Source: an uncultured Flavobacteriales bacterium (lineage in GTDB: Bacteria > Bacteroidota > Bacteroidia > Flavobacteriales_D > Sanyastnellaceae). Taken from it: 8,759 nucleotides of DNA. Location: the NCBI GenBank assembly GCA_937967465.1, contig CALBSW010000050.1, positions 1 through 8,759 on the forward strand. The letters are read 5' to 3'. The position numbers and the translations under genes were made by a program. The notes beneath the pieces are model-generated. The model saw nothing but the letters and a program-made list of their open reading frames with translations. It was not told the origin of the DNA and ran no database searches. Shown here piece after piece: positions 7,601-8,759 of the stretch. Position 1 is the stretch's first letter. Every line of letters starts with the position of its first letter.

Positions 7601-8759
7601 ACAATGGGGCCGGATCGCCATTCTCAAGCTCCACACGGGTCACGGAGCTCTTCAGCATTTTCAAGATGAGCGCGTTGGGCGCCGCATATCCGTCCTGGCT
7701 CAAGGTGCCCACCTGATACGTCTCCCCCTCCAACGTGTACTCGTAAGCCACGGCCAGCACCTCCGCATTGTTCAGGGATTGGCGCAGGCTGATGAAGCCG
7801 AGGCGGTCATTGTAGGTGAACTCGGTCTGGGCCAGACGGCGGGCATTGCCCACCCGCTCATAGTGGATGCCTGGGCTGTAAATGGGCTGACCATCCGGAC
7901 CGGTGTAACCAGCGATGGCCGCTCCGGCGCCACTGAAACCAATGACATCGGGGTTCCCCGTCATGTCGAGGAAAATGTCGTTGTTGAAGTTGCTCGGCGC
8001 CTTGTTGAGGTTGATGCCCAAGCCCGGATCGTCTGTCAGGTCCGCCAGTGGCAGGTCGCTGGAGAGGTAGTCGGGGTGTTCCCCCAAGTCAGTGAAGGCC
8101 AACACGTTCCGCACGTCCTGCGTGTTGGCTTGGGTGTTGACCACGTAGACCTCGATCCGGGTGATGCGCGCCCCGGAATTGACCACGGGCAAACTGCGCA
8201 TCGCGTTGTCGTAGCGGTCCCGGAAATAGGTCGACAGGAAATAGTGTCGGTTGGCCTCATAATCGTCGGCCCGGATGTCGAATTCCTGCGTCTGGGCACC
8301 GCCCTGCACTTCGATCTCCTTCCGCTCGCCCTTCTGCTGGCTGAACACCGTCGTGTTGTACACCTTGCCCCACTGGGTTTCCAGCTTGGTTCCAAACAAG
8401 GACTGACTGCCTTGAATCAGCGTGCTTTGGAGCGGCATGCTGATGTTGCCCGCCTCGATGTTCTTCAGGATGTCGTCCTCCTCTCCCTGGAACCCGATGT
8501 TCATTTGGTTCTCAAAGTCGAATGTGGCTTCCGTGTTGTAATTGGTTCCGAGGTTGATCTTCTCTCCGATGCTGCCGTCGATGGAGAGCTGGATGCGCTG
8601 GTCGAAATCAAAGGTGGTGATGGCGCGATCCCGCTCGGCCAAACGCGGGTTTTCGGTCTTGCTGTAGCGGACACCGAAGTTCAATTCGGCCGATCCCTGA
8701 GGCCGAATCTCGATCTCGTTGGATCCGAAAATGGTCTCGAAAATCTCCGAATCCACCGT
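1683..8759 (-). CDS. sprA: SprA (Sov), T9SS outer-membrane translocon protein, 5' end outside window
   Basis: 2358 residues are visible and end at a TAA at 1683-1685; the frame runs off the right edge, so the signal peptide and N-terminus are missing. SprA is known as the roughly 36-strand outer-membrane beta-barrel that conducts T9SS cargo, needed for secretion and gliding in Flavobacterium (Sov in Porphyromonas). Family blocks, counted from the edge codon: FETIFGSNEIEIRPQGS and FDFDQRIQLSIDGSIGEK in the first 65 residues; EDDILKNIEAGNISMPL followed by SLIQGSQSLFG; FISLRQSLNNAEVLAVAYEYT; AYIDDFEGSQ near 709-718; ERGPYNY, then WGGIQRALLTTDFE (Trp853) and YIQFWMMDPF; NDPSADDF and FNGYEGNS; WANELRLSEFNEEGGWAA (Trp1385); LLLPGL (Pro1898) and APGLPFLLG. 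The last residues, IALRFNLTQ, look like a closing beta-strand. Only three cysteines were found by eye. The reading frame is uninterrupted. Two charged insertions are listed separately. It is probably the first or an early gene of the block reaching tonB. Confidence 0.97.
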   Translation of the reverse strand, partial: TVDSEIFETIFGSNEIEIRPQGSAELNFGVRYSKTENPRLAERDRAITTFDFDQRIQLSIDGSIGEKINLGTNYNTEATFDFENQMNIGFQGEEDDILKNIEAGNISMPLQSTLIQGSQSLFGTKLETQWGKVYNTTVFSQQKGERKEIEVQGGAQTQEFDIRADDYEANRHYFLSTYFRDRYDNAMRSLPVVNSGARITRIEVYVVNTQANTQDVRNVLAFTDLGEHPDYLSSDLPLADLTDDPGLGINLNKAPSNFNNDIFLDMTGNPDVIGFSGAGAAIAGYTGPDGQPIYSPGIHYERVGNARRLAQTEFTYNDRLGFISLRQSLNNAEVLAVAYEYTLEGETYQVGTLSQDGYAAPNALILKMLKSSVTRVELENGDPAPLWDLMMKNVYSLQAFGLSSEDFRIGVWYNDPSTGVDLNYIPRAPLEGELLIQVLGMDRIDVNGQPQPDGVYDFVDNAATQGGTMNSQNGRVFLPSVEPFGRTLRNQIEDRVTDPDLAESLIQTVVFQPLYDSTKTAAQQIPSLNRFRIKGQYQSQVSSEIMLNALNIPEGSVTVTSGGARLIENQDYTVDYNLGRVRIINDGLLESGQPIRVSLESNSLFNIQTKTLLGTRFDYAPSEELALGATFLNLRERPLTQKVNIGDEPVNNTIMGADFTWSRSSQFLTDLIDKLPLLDATAPSNINISAEAAYLIPGHSRAVGKEGNAYIDDFEGSQSAIDIRNWTQWSLASTPKLQPDLFPEGDVEDSLLFNYNRARLNWYTIDPSFFGGGLPDGQVDVDVRSNHLMRLVENKEVFPNRQLPLGTPENLPTLDLTFDPTERGPYNYLPAEGVGPVPGLNPDGSLQAPEERWGGIQRALLTTDFELSNVEYIQFWMMDPFNDDSENSTGGDLYFNLGSISEDLLNDGQLAFENGLPSPNQPAPVVESNWGLVADPTTFNVVNAFDNSTGDYSQQDVGLDGLNSQEEQEFFGDWLASLESQLDPAAYDEIRNDPSADDFRYFRDPVAQANEEDVLERYRFFNGYEGNSNTAQPEGYPIASTTLPNTEDLNEDLTLSAIESYFQYRIPLRPGDLNEANIGRNYLSDVLVAEKTMPNGETRQVKWLQFQVPIRDFEQRIGGISDFRSIRFMRVFMKGWREPATLRFARLELIRGEWRKFEESLAGPQEIEPDDPSDTQFAISAVNLEENGYRQPINYVIPPGIVREINVATANQAQLNEQSLQLDVCGLEDGDARAAYRNINFDMRMYKRLRMFVHAEQAVSDSPLESGDVTCFVRLGSDFVDNYYEYEIPLQVTPWGVTEETEIWPEANEIDLRFQDLQNLKVSRPVGYPLFQEYADFVDGARIAVRGNPNLANVVTVMIGIRNSDKDTNPFGVDDDGLEKCATVWANELRLSEFNEEGGWAATAQMQATLSDLGSLNVAANMSTPGWGGLEQRVQERQRETIQGVDANTTLQLGKFLPDFLGVQLPMYLGYSETVSTPQFDPLSPDVEIADAGLSTERKKKSQQINRIRSINFSNIKIDPQLGGKGKKDRKKGKDDAAAAAKRLKGADDVTKQRELEAQRGAAGRPSNKGGKNDGGILAFLDPGNLSANFAYTENYQRDINTEFNIRRNYRGGIRYDFTNRPKEIKPFAWMGRSKAIRWLTDFNFYPGLKQVSVNMGMDRTYEASRVRNNTAELLGIETGVLVSTQVLKQWNWNRDYVVKWDLTKSLKVDYNGRATALVGEPTGVIDRNDAESYARYRDTVLTNIENFGEVTTYDHNISASYRLPLDKFPLINFTSADIRYQSTYRWDRAPFAQDSLGHTIQNSRNITLNAQANFSKLYDKVPLLKDISSGKRKREWQKEQDKKKKEIENEDRDGFGNYDDDEKPPLYIDPVSFVLKAMMAVKSVNVSYSRNEGLLLPGLATDRKARYAGFDSALEAPGLPFLLGHQNTDLQGNRTGDFALDAASRGWLTDNPYLNQTYQENYSANLNLRAQLEPFDDLKIDLEASRNESRNQQSFFRFDDALGDWQFESPQDGGNFTTTILTWPTAFVQDDEDFDSDTWRQFKLARLDMSERLNAQSYNLPSSEPNGYYLGWGPTSPAVTIPAFIAAYTGQRADQVSLDPFKTKLAPNWRVSYDGLSKGNLLKNRVKRFSLNHSYRSTMTTSYVTNLSYEADDLGRPTAFDQSAFGNYVNERQYNQVTISEQMSPLIGVDVTLKASGKNEPQIKVEMRRDRTINFGLTNNQITETKSNALVIGTGYRIANVPNPFLRTRGKLPIQMLKETDVVLRLDITVRDNSTIIRKLDPLSSVGTGTGDDFNRENQVTAGQKVASIKFSADLEVSRKLILQAFFDEQLTRPKVSTSFATTNVKSGIALRFNLTQ
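3158..3280 (-). other. Highly charged loop in the SprA barrel region
   Basis: About 40 residues (near 1827-1867) run from a basic stretch, SGKRKREWQKEQDKKKKEIE, into an acidic, aspartate-rich one, NEDRDGFGNYDDDEKPP. They lie between beta-strand-like sequence (PLLKDI) and the conserved block leading to LLLPGL. From memory, SprA proteins often carry a Lys/Glu-rich segment of variable length here, so it is probably a non-barrel loop. Which side of the membrane it faces cannot be told from sequence. Confidence 0.6.
4033..4195 (-). other. Lys/Ala/Gly-rich low-complexity insertion in SprA
   Basis: About 55 residues (near 1522-1576) are compositionally unlike the rest of SprA. They start GKGKKDRKKGKDDAAAAAKR, continue with LKGADDVTKQRELEAQRGAA and end GRPSNKGGKNDGG. 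The stretch separates the conserved RIRSINFSNIKI strand from the following DPGNLSANFAYTENYQRD strand. In the SprA sequences I remember, this join is shorter, so it looks like an expanded, probably disordered or helical loop. The frame is intact and codon use by eye resembles the neighbours, so I see no sign of a foreign insertion. Confidence 0.55.

Noticed and set aside
1..8759. CRISPR arrays, tRNA or rRNA genes, toxin-antitoxin pairs and phage genes
   Set aside because: The window is filled almost wholly by five protein genes with gaps of 40 bases or less. No regular repeats or RNA-gene signatures were seen on either strand.

Overview
The window looks like a conserved chromosomal region of a Bacteroidota (Bacteroidetes) bacterium with fairly GC-rich DNA. 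The main evidence is an open frame of more than 7 kb encoding SprA, the giant outer-membrane translocon of the type IX secretion system (T9SS), which is known only from this phylum. The gcvH, VanZ-like and tonB genes that follow it also have Bacteroidota-style sequences. No mobile element, CRISPR array, rRNA or tRNA was seen, and the region reads as core genome rather than an accessory island.

Layout on the + coordinates: (1) bases 1-96 hold the last 31 codons and stop of a + strand membrane protein, most likely the NMN/nicotinamide-riboside transporter PnuC. (2) It converges, with a 10-base gap, on a minus-strand block that reads from right to left: sprA (8759 to 1683, 5' end outside the window), gcvH (1644 to 1267), a VanZ-family membrane protein (1286 to 855, overlapping gcvH by 20 bases) and tonB (814 to 107). 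The spacings are 38, -20 and 40 bases with no convincing internal promoter or terminator, so the four genes are probably co-transcribed.

How the genes fit together: SprA forms the outer-membrane pore through which T9SS substrates (adhesins, gliding-motility proteins, secreted enzymes) leave the periplasm. TonB carries proton-motive-force energy from the inner membrane to outer-membrane receptors. The VanZ-like protein is a small inner-membrane protein of unclear function. GcvH is the lipoyl-carrying protein of the glycine cleavage system and its link to SprA is a matter of synteny rather than known function. To my recollection sprA-gcvH-vanZ neighbourhoods recur in Bacteroidota; this could not be checked here.

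Nothing clearly represents a wholly undescribed system. The points most worth a second look are two charged, low-complexity insertions in SprA, the polyproline plus highly acidic linker of TonB, the presence of gcvH in an envelope gene block, and the choice of start codon for gcvH and vanZ.
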